Below the pieces are notes generated by a model, which saw only the letters and a program-made list of their open reading frames with translations, had not been told where the DNA came from and made no database searches. A stretch of 64,000 bases of DNA, taken from NCBI GenBank assembly GCA_963837945.1, contig CAWIQD010000005.1, positions 124,001-188,000 of the forward strand, read 5' to 3'. Positions 1 to 8,481 of this stretch are shown in pieces (position 1 is the stretch's first letter; every line of letters begins with the position of its first letter). Source of the DNA: CAVUBL01 sp963837945 (lineage in GTDB: Bacteria; Acidobacteriota; Thermoanaerobaculia; Multivoradales; DATKCC01). The translations under genes and the position numbers were made by a program.

Positions 1-122
1 TGCTGGTCGAGGCCGACCTTCTTCAGGATCGCCGGCTCGCCGACGTCGGCGCAAGCGGGCGGCGCGCCGGCGACGAGGGCCACCCCGAGCAGAACCGCGG
101 CCAGGACGAGCCGCCGCCTCAC
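1..122 (-). CDS. SCO1/SenC-type copper chaperone, N-terminal fragment (runs off the left edge)
   Basis: Only the first 40 codons are present. The GTG start at 122 follows a good ribosome-binding site (GGGAGGT, 6 nt spacing). The peptide opens with a basic n-region and a hydrophobic signal stretch (RRRLVLAAVLLGVALVAG), then reads 'ILKKVGLDQ', which matches the region just after the signal peptide in SCO proteins encoded with alternative complex III and cytochrome oxidase operons. SCO proteins deliver copper to the CuA centre of cytochrome c oxidase. The CxxxC copper site lies outside the window, so the call rests on the N-terminus and on position downstream of the actA-F genes. It is probably the last ACIII-linked gene before cox genes to the left. 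Confidence 0.6.
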   Translation of the reverse strand, partial: MRRRLVLAAVLLGVALVAGAPPACADVGEPAILKKVGLDQ

Positions 123-177
123 GAGCCACCTCCCGGCGGCTTGGTCTCGGCCCGTGACGAGACCGGGTGGGGGCGTC

Positions 178-290
178 CCCTTCCCCCCTTGGGGAGGGAA
201 GGGGATCGAGGGGATGCGGGGGGGATCCGGTCAATCGTCCCCTTCCCCCCCGGGGGAGGGAAGGGGATCGAGGGGATGCGGGGGGGATGT
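178..290. repeat. Two tandem copies of a G-rich intergenic repeat
   Basis: Two copies about 62 bp apart share a C-run/G-run hairpin (CCCCTTCCCCC ... GGGGAGGGAAGGGG) followed by ATCGAGGGGATGCGGGGG. Related copies occur at 25315-25426, with a degenerate one near 12985-13080. The sequence resembles short dispersed palindromic repeats. The second copy supplies the last codons of the minus-strand CDS ending at 231. Confidence 0.75.
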
Positions 291-698
291 CGATCGCGCC
301 ACCACCAGCGCCATCGCCCGCTCGATCGGGATGCGGGCGTAGGTGTGGGCGCCGTCGACCCAGCCCCAGCTCTCGAGGTCCTGCTCCGGCGGCAGCGGCC
401 CCGGCTCCTCGCGCTCGCTCCAGCCCCGGCCGACCGGTCCCTGGAGCAGGCCGCCCAGCCGGCGCGGCGCCGGCGGCCGCAGCTCGGGCGCCGGCCCGTA
501 CGCCATGTGGAGCCCGGGGCGCGAGCGCGCCATCTCGCTGTCGAGCAGCCCGCGGGCCCAGAAGACGCCGCCCGCCACCACGGCGAGCCCGAAGAGCATC
601 AGGATCACCGAGGTCCAGGCGCCGACCCGGTCGGGCTCCTGGCGCGGGTGGGTCTCGCTGTCCGGGGTCTCCTCGGTCGCTCGGCGTTCTTCGGTCAT
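231..698 (-). CDS. Small single-pass membrane protein of the ACIII operon
   Basis: A 155-residue protein whose ATG overlaps the ActF stop (ATGA), so it is translationally coupled to the complex. It has a charged cytoplasmic N-terminus (about 27 residues), one transmembrane helix around residues 28-46 (SVILMLFGLAVVAGGVFW) and a periplasmic part with 'WGWVDGAHTYARIPIERAM'. That W-D-x-IPI-RAM pattern recurs in small proteins encoded with ACIII and cytochrome oxidase, and a related IPIRLSM segment occurs in ActE here. It may be the small seventh ACIII subunit or an oxidase assembly factor; the sequence does not decide. The C-terminal tail SPPHPLDPLPSPGGEGDD is translation of the intergenic repeat, so the ancestral stop codon was probably lost to it. 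Confidence 0.65.
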   Translation of the reverse strand: MTEERRATEETPDSETHPRQEPDRVGAWTSVILMLFGLAVVAGGVFWARGLLDSEMARSRPGLHMAYGPAPELRPPAPRRLGGLLQGPVGRGWSEREEPGPLPPEQDLESWGWVDGAHTYARIPIERAMALVVARSTSPPHPLDPLPSPGGEGDD

Positions 699-1900
699 CG
701 GCTCTGGTACTCCATGGAGCGCACGAGGCGCGGGTCGCGGCGGGGGACGATGGGACGGCCGGTCAGGCGCCAGGCGCCGAAGGCCAGGGTGGCGCCGGCC
801 ACCCAGGCGAGGGCGGCCGCATCGAGCCACAGGTACTCCCAGGCGGGGCCGGCGGCGCGCGGCGCGTGCTCGGCCCCGAGCGCCGGCAGCACCAGCCAGA
901 GGACGTCGACGTAGTGCAGGGCGAGGAGCCACACGGCGACCGCGGCGAGGCTCGCCGGCCGGCGCTTGAGCCGCCGCGAGAGCAGCACCAGGAAGGGGAG
1001 GAAGAAGTGGCCCAGGATTAGCGCCCAGAGCACCCACTTCCAGCCGCCGTCCCAGCGCGCCAGGTACCACTTCGCCTCCGCCGGCTCGTCGGCGATCCAG
1101 ACCAGGAAGCCCTGGGCGTAGGCGAAGTAGGCCCAGAGGATGACGAAGACGAGCTGGAGGCGGCCGAGGGCGTGGAAGTGGGCCGGCGAGACCCGCCCGG
1201 CGAGCGGGCCGCCGCGCTCGAGCGCGTGGGTGAGGACGACCATGAGGGCGATGCCGCCGACCATCCCGCCGGCGAAGACGTAGGCCCCGAAGATCGTCGA
1301 CACCCACTCGGGCGCGAGCGACATCACCCAGTCGACGGACGCGAAGTGGAGGGTGAAGGCGAAGGCGAGGAGCCCCAGGCCGCTCACCAGGACCGGCCGC
1401 TCGCGGGGCGCCGCGAGCCCCTCGTCCTGGCGGAAGGACCAGCGCCGCAGGGCGAGCGCGAGCCCCGACCAGACGGCGAGGTAGATCGCCGCGCGCACCA
1501 CGAAGAAGGGGACGTTGAGATAGCCGTCCTTGGCGTCGATCACCTCCCGGGCCTTCTCGGAAAGGCCGGTGAGCGGCCGCACCCACGGGTAGAGGGTGCC
1601 GACGCCGATCAGGATCGGCAGGATGAGGAGGGCGAAGAGCGGCAGGGTGCCCGCGACCCCTTCCGCCAGGCGCCGGATGACGACGAACCAGCGCGCCCCG
1701 GCCGCGTGCGTGATCATCACGAGACAGAGGACGCCGAGCACCACGGTGACGGCGAAGACGAAGGCGGCGAGATAGGCGTAGAGCGCTTCGGCGGGCCGCT
1801 CGACGAGGGCGACCGCCCAGACGACCAGCCCGAGGAGCGCCACCGCCGCCGCGGGCACGATCACCCGCCGCGCCGAGGTCACCACCGGCGGCTCGGTCAT
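695..1900 (-). CDS. actF: Alternative complex III subunit ActF (quinol:electron-acceptor oxidoreductase membrane subunit)
   Basis: A 401-residue polytopic membrane protein with about ten hydrophobic helices, starting at an ATG that overlaps the ActE stop (ATGA). It matches ActF: an NrfD-like quinol-binding fold without cofactors, with 'LHFASVDWVMSLAPEWVSTIFGAY' in the centre (a signature of this family) and 'HFHALGRLQLVFVILWAYFAYAQGFLVWIADEP' after it. With ActC it forms the membrane core of ACIII, which oxidises menaquinol or ubiquinol and passes electrons to cytochrome c or directly to an oxidase. Length and gene order (actE-actF) fit the family. The downstream small CDS overlaps by 4 bp. 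Confidence 0.93.
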   Translation of the reverse strand: MTEPPVVTSARRVIVPAAAVALLGLVVWAVALVERPAEALYAYLAAFVFAVTVVLGVLCLVMITHAAGARWFVVIRRLAEGVAGTLPLFALLILPILIGVGTLYPWVRPLTGLSEKAREVIDAKDGYLNVPFFVVRAAIYLAVWSGLALALRRWSFRQDEGLAAPRERPVLVSGLGLLAFAFTLHFASVDWVMSLAPEWVSTIFGAYVFAGGMVGGIALMVVLTHALERGGPLAGRVSPAHFHALGRLQLVFVILWAYFAYAQGFLVWIADEPAEAKWYLARWDGGWKWVLWALILGHFFLPFLVLLSRRLKRRPASLAAVAVWLLALHYVDVLWLVLPALGAEHAPRAAGPAWEYLWLDAAALAWVAGATLAFGAWRLTGRPIVPRRDPRLVRSMEYQSR

Positions 1901-2574
1901 CGCGCCTCCTCCCTCGCGCCGGCGGCCCTGCGGTCGAGCTCGCGGCGCGCGTCGCCGGGCAGCTCGCCGGCGGGCGCGCGGCGGCTGAGCTCGAGGGCCC
2001 GCACGTAGGCCACCACCGCCCAGCGCTCGTCGATCGTCAGGTCGCCGCCGTAGGCCGGCATCATGCCGTAGCCGTCCCGGACCACCCGGTAGAGCGTGCC
2101 GTCGGGCAGCGACCGGATGCGCTCGGTGTGGAGCGACGGGGGCTTTCTCAGGCTCATGACCTCGGCGACCGGGCTCACGCCGTCGCCGGCCGGGCCGTGG
2201 CAGGCGGCGCACAGGATGTCGAAGTGGTGGCGGCCCTTGACCAGCACCGCCATCGAGAGCCGGATCGGGATGCGCGCCACCGGGGCGCCGCCGGCGGAGG
2301 TGCCCTCGACCAGCTCGGGCGGGCCGAGCCGGCGCTCGCGGGGCACCGTGCCCTCGGGCGGCGGCTGCATCACCGTGCCGTCGGGGAAGAGGTCGGTCGG
2401 CTCGTAGGCCTTGAAGCTCCGCTGCTGGATCATGCGCTCGAGGTTCCAGGTCTCGGAGGGCTCGCGCTCGTTGGGGCCCTGGCAGCCGAGCGCCGCGATG
2501 AGGCCCGCCGCCGCCAGGCCGGCCAGCAGGGCGCGGCCGGCGCCCCGAGCAGTCCGGGTGCGCCGGAACCTCAC
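1897..2574 (-). CDS. actE: Alternative complex III subunit ActE (mono-heme cytochrome c lipoprotein)
   Basis: A 225-residue exported c-type cytochrome. The GTG start at 2574 overlaps the ActD stop (GTGA) behind a GGGAGGT ribosome-binding site. The N-terminus is a lipoprotein-like signal (LLAGLAAAGLIAALGC, Cys at the cleavage site), followed by 'QGPNEREPSETWNLERMIQQ'. One heme motif, CAACH, sits mid-protein in 'ILCAACHGPAGDG', and Met residues in 'GYGMMPAYGGDL' can supply the distal ligand. ActE accepts electrons from the ActA/ActB arm and delivers them toward the oxidase on the periplasmic side. The segment VARIPIRLSM before the heme resembles the IPIERAM motif of the small protein encoded after ActF. 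Confidence 0.92.
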   Translation of the reverse strand: MRFRRTRTARGAGRALLAGLAAAGLIAALGCQGPNEREPSETWNLERMIQQRSFKAYEPTDLFPDGTVMQPPPEGTVPRERRLGPPELVEGTSAGGAPVARIPIRLSMAVLVKGRHHFDILCAACHGPAGDGVSPVAEVMSLRKPPSLHTERIRSLPDGTLYRVVRDGYGMMPAYGGDLTIDERWAVVAYVRALELSRRAPAGELPGDARRELDRRAAGAREEAR

Positions 2575-3164
2575 GAGGCACCTCCCGGCAGCGCGATCTC
2601 GGGCTCGACCCGCTCCGGATGGACGACCTGGAGGGCGCCGGCGCCGGCGAGCACCCCGGCCAGCGCCTCGTCTTCGCCCTCCTCGTCGAGCCGCGGGTCG
2701 CGGGCGTCGACGGCGAGCCAGAAGCGGTCGACGCTCGCCCGGTCGAAGCCGTCGAGCTCGAAGAGCGGGTTCCAGACCTCGGGCAGGCGGGCGCCGATCC
2801 AGAGGCCGAAGAACAGGAAGAGCGAGGCGAACAAGACGGTCATCTCGAAGGTGACCGGGATGAAGGCGGGCGCCGAGTTGAGCGGCCGGCCGCCGACGTT
2901 CAAGGGGTAGTCGACGGCGTTGCACCACCACTGGAGGAGGTAGCCGGAGACGCCGCCGAAGGCGCCGCCCGCGAAGGTGAGCCAGGGCAGGCGGGTGCGC
3001 CGCATCCCGATCCGCTCGGCGAGGCCGTCGACCGGGTACGGGGTGTAGGCGTCGAGCCGTTCGTAGCCGCGGTCGCGGAGCGCTCCCGCCGCCGCCAGGA
3101 CCTCCTCCGGGGTGGCGAACTCCGCCGCCACCGCGATCCGCATCGGGTCGACGACCAGGCTCAT
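2571..3164 (-). CDS. actD: Alternative complex III subunit ActD (DUF3341 membrane protein)
   Basis: A 197-residue protein starting at ATG 3164 (MSLVVDPMRIAVAAEFATPEEV). It has the DUF3341 layout: a soluble ferredoxin-like N-terminal part with 'RGYERLDAYTPYPVDGLAERIGMRRTRLP', two transmembrane helices ('LTFAGGAFGGVSGYLLQWWCNAVDYPLNVGGRP' and 'TFEMTVLFASLFLFFGLWIG'), and an acidic C-terminal tail. ActD anchors the ACIII membrane part and has no redox cofactor. The frame given is continuous with upstream actC because of a 1-nt insertion near 3227. With that base removed, ActC stops at 3161 inside the ATGA overlap used by the neighbouring genes, so two separate proteins are expected. Confidence 0.9.
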   Translation of the reverse strand: MSLVVDPMRIAVAAEFATPEEVLAAAGALRDRGYERLDAYTPYPVDGLAERIGMRRTRLPWLTFAGGAFGGVSGYLLQWWCNAVDYPLNVGGRPLNSAPAFIPVTFEMTVLFASLFLFFGLWIGARLPEVWNPLFELDGFDRASVDRFWLAVDARDPRLDEEGEDEALAGVLAGAGALQVVHPERVEPEIALPGGAS

Positions 3165-4556
3165 TCGGCGGCCTCCTGGTCGTCCTCCTCGTCCTCTTCG
3201 TCCTCGCGGTCGAGCTGGCGGGAGAGCCTCCTTGACCTCGTGGATCGGGACGAAGGGGACGAAGCGGATGAACACCAGGTAGAGGAAGGTGAAGAACGAA
3301 AGGGTCCCCGCGAGGATCCCCCAGTCGACCCAGGTGGGGAAGTACATCGCCCAGCTCGAGGGCAGGAAGTCGCGCGAGAGCGAGGTGACGATGATCACGA
3401 AGCGCTCGATCCACATCCCGACGACGATCAGCGAGGAGCCGACGAACAGGGCGAAGACGCTCCGGCGCATGCGGCGGAACCAGTAGATCTGGGGCACGAC
3501 GACGTTGCAGAAGATCATCGTCCACCAGACCGGCGCGTACGGGCCGCGCGGGCGCATGAAGAGGAACACGTAGCGCTCGAAGGGCTCGCCGCTGTACCAG
3601 GCCGAGAACATCTCGACCGCGTAGGAGAAGAGCATCAGCGAGCCGGTCACCAGGAGGATCTTCGCGAGCACGTCGAGGTGGCGCATGGTGATGACGTTCT
3701 TCATGTGGAAGATCCGCCGGATCGGGATCACCAGCACGAGCACCAGGGCGAAGCCGGAGTAGATCGCCCCGACCACGAAGTAGGGCGGGAAGATCGTCGA
3801 GTGCCAGCCCGGGAGCTGGGCGATGGCGAAGTCCATCGAGACCACGCTGTGGACCGAGATCACGAGCGGCGTCGCCAGGCCGGCGAGCAGGCCGTAAGCG
3901 ACGCGGTAGCGGCTCCAGTCGCGCACCGAGCCGCGCCAGCCGAGGGCGGCCAGGCCGTAGACGCGGCCGGCGCGGCGGGTCGGCGCGCGGTCGCGGGCGG
4001 CCGCCAGGTCGGGCACCAGGCCGACGTACCAGAAGAGCAGCGAGACCGTGAAGTAGGTGGCGACGGCGGCGGCGTCCCAGGGCAGGGCGCTGCGAAACTG
4101 CGGCCACAGGCGCATGGTCGCCGGGTAGGGCAGCAGCCAGTAGAAGAACCAGGGGCGCCCGAGGTGGAGGAGCGGGAAGAGCCCGGCGTTGATCACCGCA
4201 AAGAGCGTCATCGCCTCGGCGATCCGGTTGATCGAGCCGCGCCACGGTTGCTCGAGCAGCAGGAGGAAGGCCGAGATGAAGGTGCCGGCGTGGCCGAGCC
4301 CGATCCACCAGACGAAGTTGATGATCGCGTAGGCCCAGGCGACGGGGATGTTGTTGCCCCAGACCCCGATGCCGGTCGAGAAGGTGTAGAAGACCAGCAG
4401 GCCGAGCCCCAGGGTGCCCAGGAAGGAGAGGCCGGTCAGCGCCTGCCAGATCCGCGAGGATTTCCAGAGCGGCGCCAGGATCTGGTCGGTCAGCTCGGCG
4501 TCGCCGGGGCGGCCGGCGAGCACCGGCCCGGGCGCGAAGGCGCGCTCGCCGCTCAC
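3161..4556 (-). CDS. actC: Alternative complex III subunit ActC (NrfD/PsrC-type quinol-binding subunit), with an apparent 1-nt frameshift near the 3' end
   Basis: A polytopic membrane protein of about 464 residues. The GTG start at 4556 overlaps the ActB stop (GTGA). It contains the NrfD signatures 'NFVWWIGLGHAGTFISAFLLL' and 'SVHSVVSMDFAIAQLPGWHSTIFPPYFVVGAIYSG', typical of the ACIII quinol site, across about ten helices. After 'FVPIHEVKE' the frame as given reads a basic tail and runs into ActD. Dropping one G at 3227/3228 gives the tail LSRQLDREDEEDEEDDQEA and a TGA at 3161 overlapping the actD ATG, like every other junction in this operon. I therefore treat the apparent ActC-ActD fusion as an indel, either a real recent mutation or a sequence error. 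Confidence 0.9.
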
Positions 4557-7500
4557 TCGCCCGCCTCCTCGCCGTTGGTGCCCACGGCGTCGCCCCCCGA
4601 ACCGGTGGAGACGCGGCCCCGCCCGCCGGCGCCGGCCCCTGCGCGTCCTGGCCGGTTCTCCCGGCGATGGCGCTCCATCTCGGGGCTGGGGTTCGAGACC
4701 TTCACCAGGTAGCGGGTGCGCGGCTGGGTCCCCAGGTCGTGGAGCTCCTCGTACATCCGCGGGTTCTCGCGGCTCTGAGAGACCCGGCTCTCGGGATCGG
4801 TGATCGAGCCGAAGACGATCGCTCCGGTCGGGCAGGCCTGCTGGCAGGCGGTCACCACCTCGTCGGTCGCGAGGTCGCGGCCCTCGACGTCGGCGCGGTT
4901 CTCCGCGCGCCGGATGCGCTGGACGCAGTAGGTGCACTTCTCCATCACCCCGCGCTCGCGCACGGTGACGTCGGGGTTCAGAACCAGGCTCTCGGTGTCG
5001 CTGCGCGCCTCGTTGAAGTCGAACCAGTTGAAGCGCCGCACCTTGTACGGGCAGTTGTTGGAGCAAAAGCGGGTGCCGACGCAGCGGTTGTAGACCATCT
5101 GGTTCAGGCCGTCGGCGCTGTGCACCGTGGCGTTGACCGGGCAGACGTACTCGCACGGCGCCTTCTCGCACTGCTGGCAGAGCATCGGCTGCTGGACCGT
5201 GCCGAGGTGCCCGGGCTCGCCGGTCAGGTAGTTGTCGATCCGCAGCCAGTGCATCTCGCGGCCGTTGGCGACCCCTTCGCGGCCGACCACCGGGACGTTG
5301 TTCTCCGCCTGGCAGGCGATGACGCAGGCCGAGCAGCCGGTGCAGGCGGCGAGGTCGACGGTCATCGCCCACTGGTGGGGGGCGTTCATCGGCGGCGTCT
5401 GGTAGAGGGTCGCCACCGGGCCGCGGTGGCGCGCGGCCTTGTCCGGGTGCCTGCGGAGCTCCTCGAGCGTGTCGTGGAGGGCGATGTCGCGGCCTTCGAG
5501 CGACCAGTGCGCCTGGGTCGAGGCCAGGCGGTGGGTGAGCGGCTCGCCGTGCTCCTCGTGCGCTTTGCCGCTCAGCTCGCGCGGCGGGCCGAAGAGCCGG
5601 CGGACCTCGAGGCCGGGCGCGACCCAGAGCCGCCCGGCCGAGCGCAGCCGGTAGGCGTCGAAGCCGACGCCTTCGCCCACGCCGGCCGCGGTCCGCCGGC
5701 CGTAGCCCAGCCGCACGGTCACGGCGTCATCGACGTGCCCGGGCAGGGGAAAGACCGGGGCGCGGACCGTCCGCTCGCCGAGGACGAGCTCGATCACCTG
5801 GTCGCGCTCGATGCCCAGCCGGTCGGCGGTCGCCGGGGAGAGGAGGGCCGCGTTGTCCCAGGTGATGCGGGTGGCCGGATCCGGCAGCTCCTGGAGCCAG
5901 GCGTTGGCGGCGAAGCGCCCGTCGTGGACCTTGGGGTCGGGACGGAAGACGAGCTCGAGCGGTTCGGGCCGGGCGCCTCCGTCGCCGGCGGCGCTCGCTC
6001 CTCGGGCGGGGCTCGGGGCGGCCGTCGGCCGCCAGGCGAGGAAGCGCTCGACCGCCCCGGCCGCCGGCGCGGCCTGGACCGCCGGCTTGGCGGTGTCCGG
6101 GAAGACGCCGCGCTGGAGACTCCGGTTCCAGAGCTCCTCGAAGGCGGCCACGCCGCCGGGGGCGGCCTCGCGCCAGGCCTCGCGCACCAGCTGGTGGGCA
6201 CTCGCCTCGCCCCGCCCGGCGAAGAGCGCCAGGACCTCGTCCGCGGTCCGGCCGCCGTAGAGCGGGCGGATCAGCGGTTGGATCGGCGAGGCGGTGCCGT
6301 CCCAGGCGCCGGCGTCGCCCCACGACTCGAGGTAGTGGGCCGCGCCGACGTAGCCGTTCGCGAGGGCCGCCGTCTCGTCCTCGTGCTGGCCCAGGTAGAG
6401 GCTCCGCGCGACCCGCGGCAGGAGGGTCGCGAGGCCAAGGTCCGGCGGTGCGGTGTAGGCCGGGTTGCCCTCGAGCATCACCAGCGTCTCGACCTGACCC
6501 GCGCGCAGCTCGGCGACGAGGCCGGCCAGGTCGTGGGAGGGATCGCCCGCCTCGAGGAGCGCCGGCTCGCCGTAGGTGACGGTGGTGCCGGCGTTGCCCA
6601 GGCGGTGGTTGAGGAGGGCGGCGTGGGCGTGGGCGGCCGGCGGCAGGCCCTCGCCCGCCACCACGACGCTCCGGCCCCGGGCCCGGCGGAGATCGCCGGC
6701 CGCGGCCGCGACCCAGGCCCGGGCCTCCTCGGGCAGCGGGATCTCGCCCGTCCCCCGGCCGCCGCCGGCCACCGCCAGCGCCAGGGCGGCGAGGAGCGAG
6801 ACCATCTCGCCGCGGCGCAGCGGGAGACGCTCGTCGGCCAGGGCGCCGGTGGGCGTGGGCGAGTCCTCGGCCACCCAGAGCCGGCTCATCTCCTGGTCGA
6901 GCGAGGCGGGCCGGCGCTTCGCGACCAGCTCGCGGGCGTAGCGCAGGTGGAACGGGCCGGAGGCGGCCGGGTCCGCGCCCACCACCACCACCACCTCGGC
7001 TCGGTCGAAGTGGAAGCGCGGCGCCAGAGGCCGGCCGAAGAGCTCGCGGGTCGCCTCGTAGGGCGCCGGATCGTAGGTCGCCGAGTGGAAGGTGAACCGG
7101 GCCGCGGGGTGGCGCTCGAGGACCTGCGCGATCAGGCGGCGGCGAAGCGGCGAGGCGGTCGGCTCGAGGAGGAAGCGCAGGCGCTCCCCGCGGTCCCGCC
7201 GGGGGGCGCCGAAGGCCTCGCCGAGCTGGCGCCAGTCGACCGCCCGGTCGCGCCAGTGCGCGCCGCGCCCGCGGGCGGGGTCGTAGAGGCCGAGGACCGA
7301 CGCCTGCTCGAACACGCCCGCCGCGCCGAGGCTCGCCGGGTGGTCGGGGTTGCCCTCCACCTTGATCGGCCGCCCCTCGCGGCTCTGGACCAGCAGGCCG
7401 GTGGCGAAGCCGTCGAGGACCATCGAGGTGGCGTAGGTGAGCGGGACCCCCGGAGTGACCTCGGGAGGCGTGCGCGCGTAGGGAACGATCAGCTCGTCGG

Positions 7501-7663
7501 GCGGGGCGCAGCCGGCGAGGCTCGCGAGGCTGGCGGTGGCGCCCAGGAGCTCGAGGAAGCGGCGGCGCGAGAGGCCGGCGGGCGGCCGGTCGGCCCCCGG
7601 CGGGAACTCGCCGGCCCAGCCGCCGGCGGCGTCTTCTCCTCGCGGGTCTCTCCTCTGCCTCAT
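4553..7663 (-). CDS. actB: Alternative complex III subunit ActB (molybdopterin-oxidoreductase-like plus iron-sulfur protein)
   Basis: A 1036-residue protein starting at ATG 7663 behind GAGAGGAACG. Residues about 31-52 form a Tat signal with a lipobox-like end (SRRRFLELLGATASLASLAGC). Residues 60-750 resemble a molybdopterin oxidoreductase domain, which in ACIII carries no molybdenum cofactor. The C-terminal 250 residues carry four ferredoxin-like cysteine groups: CTGCSACVIAC, CQQCEKAPCEYVC, CVGTRFCSNNC and CTYC...CQQACPTGA, holding three or four Fe-S clusters that pass electrons to the ActA and ActE hemes. The protein is one polypeptide fusing the PsrA-like and PsrB-like parts, as usual in ACIII. 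Tat export fits its periplasmic location. It is 42 nt downstream of actA. Confidence 0.95.
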   Translation of the reverse strand: MRQRRDPRGEDAAGGWAGEFPPGADRPPAGLSRRRFLELLGATASLASLAGCAPPDELIVPYARTPPEVTPGVPLTYATSMVLDGFATGLLVQSREGRPIKVEGNPDHPASLGAAGVFEQASVLGLYDPARGRGAHWRDRAVDWRQLGEAFGAPRRDRGERLRFLLEPTASPLRRRLIAQVLERHPAARFTFHSATYDPAPYEATRELFGRPLAPRFHFDRAEVVVVVGADPAASGPFHLRYARELVAKRRPASLDQEMSRLWVAEDSPTPTGALADERLPLRRGEMVSLLAALALAVAGGGRGTGEIPLPEEARAWVAAAAGDLRRARGRSVVVAGEGLPPAAHAHAALLNHRLGNAGTTVTYGEPALLEAGDPSHDLAGLVAELRAGQVETLVMLEGNPAYTAPPDLGLATLLPRVARSLYLGQHEDETAALANGYVGAAHYLESWGDAGAWDGTASPIQPLIRPLYGGRTADEVLALFAGRGEASAHQLVREAWREAAPGGVAAFEELWNRSLQRGVFPDTAKPAVQAAPAAGAVERFLAWRPTAAPSPARGASAAGDGGARPEPLELVFRPDPKVHDGRFAANAWLQELPDPATRITWDNAALLSPATADRLGIERDQVIELVLGERTVRAPVFPLPGHVDDAVTVRLGYGRRTAAGVGEGVGFDAYRLRSAGRLWVAPGLEVRRLFGPPRELSGKAHEEHGEPLTHRLASTQAHWSLEGRDIALHDTLEELRRHPDKAARHRGPVATLYQTPPMNAPHQWAMTVDLAACTGCSACVIACQAENNVPVVGREGVANGREMHWLRIDNYLTGEPGHLGTVQQPMLCQQCEKAPCEYVCPVNATVHSADGLNQMVYNRCVGTRFCSNNCPYKVRRFNWFDFNEARSDTESLVLNPDVTVRERGVMEKCTYCVQRIRRAENRADVEGRDLATDEVVTACQQACPTGAIVFGSITDPESRVSQSRENPRMYEELHDLGTQPRTRYLVKVSNPSPEMERHRRENRPGRAGAGAGGRGRVSTGSGGDAVGTNGEEAGE

Positions 7664-7705
7664 CGTTCCTCTCGGCTCCGTGCGGTCGGTGTCTCGGCGC
7701 TCCCT

Positions 7706-8356
7706 CTAGCGATGGCAGGCCCAGCAGTCGGTCGACGGGCGGATGGCGTAGGCCTTGGCGAGCTTGGCCCCGAGCTCGGCTTGCGAGCCCGCGGGTTGCC
7801 ACCCCATGGCGGTGATCTGGTCGAGGGGCCGCAGGTGCTTCTCCGGGTCCCGGTGGCAGCCGAGGCACCAGCCCATGGTCAGGGGCTTCGCCTGGTAGAT
7901 CCGCGCCATCCGGTCCACCCGGCCGTGGCAGCTCTCGCAGCCGACGCCGTTGTCGACGTGGACCGAGTGGTCGAAGAAGACGAAGTCGGGGAGACGGTGG
8001 ACCCGCTGCCAGCGCAGCGGCTTGCCCTCGTAGTAGCTCTCACGGACCGGTTCGAGCAGCGGGCTGTCGTTCCACACCTGGCTGTGGCAGCTCATGCAGC
8101 GGTCGGCCGACGGGATGCCCGCCGACGCCGACGTCTCGACGGTCGTGTGGCAGTAGCGGCAATCGATGCCGTCGTCGACCACGTGGTGGCGGTGGTCGAA
8201 GGGCACGGGCTGCTCGAGGAGCTGATCCTGGCCGGTGGCATACGGGGAGCGCACCCAACCCATCGCGGCAAGGATTACAAGCACCGGTGTAACGAGCACG
8301 ACGGCCAGGAGCCACCGGGTCGCGGCGTTGGCCGATCTGGAGAAATGCGCTGGCAT
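7706..8356 (-). CDS. actA: Alternative complex III subunit ActA (pentaheme cytochrome c)
   Basis: A 216-residue protein with one N-terminal membrane anchor (residues 15-32, WLLAVVLVTPVLVILAAM) and five CxxCH heme motifs: CRYCH (66-70), CMSCH, CESCH, CLGCH and CWACH at the very C-terminus. Paired histidines (FDHRHHVVD, FFDHSVHVDNGVGC) are typical of bis-His multiheme proteins. ActA forms the periplasmic heme arm of alternative complex III. This is the first gene of the operon; the 125 nt upstream should hold its promoter, but I could not recognise convincing -35/-10 boxes in this GC-rich stretch. Confidence 0.95.
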   Translation of the reverse strand: MPAHFSRSANAATRWLLAVVLVTPVLVILAAMGWVRSPYATGQDQLLEQPVPFDHRHHVVDDGIDCRYCHTTVETSASAGIPSADRCMSCHSQVWNDSPLLEPVRESYYEGKPLRWQRVHRLPDFVFFDHSVHVDNGVGCESCHGRVDRMARIYQAKPLTMGWCLGCHRDPEKHLRPLDQITAMGWQPAGSQAELGAKLAKAYAIRPSTDCWACHR

Positions 8357-8481
8357 GACTGGGAGGTCCGGCGGTGGGGCTCACCGGAACGCTCGGGGCC
8401 CGCGGCGCTTCGCGCGGGGGGTTCGGTGAGTCGTCTCGCCGTCGCGGCCGGGTCTTTTGCAAGAGGCAGGCCGCCGCGGGC

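Noticed and set aside
2571..4556. A genuine ActC-ActD fusion protein
   Set aside because: One base removal restores the 4-bp overlap seen at the other junctions and a normal acidic ActC tail.
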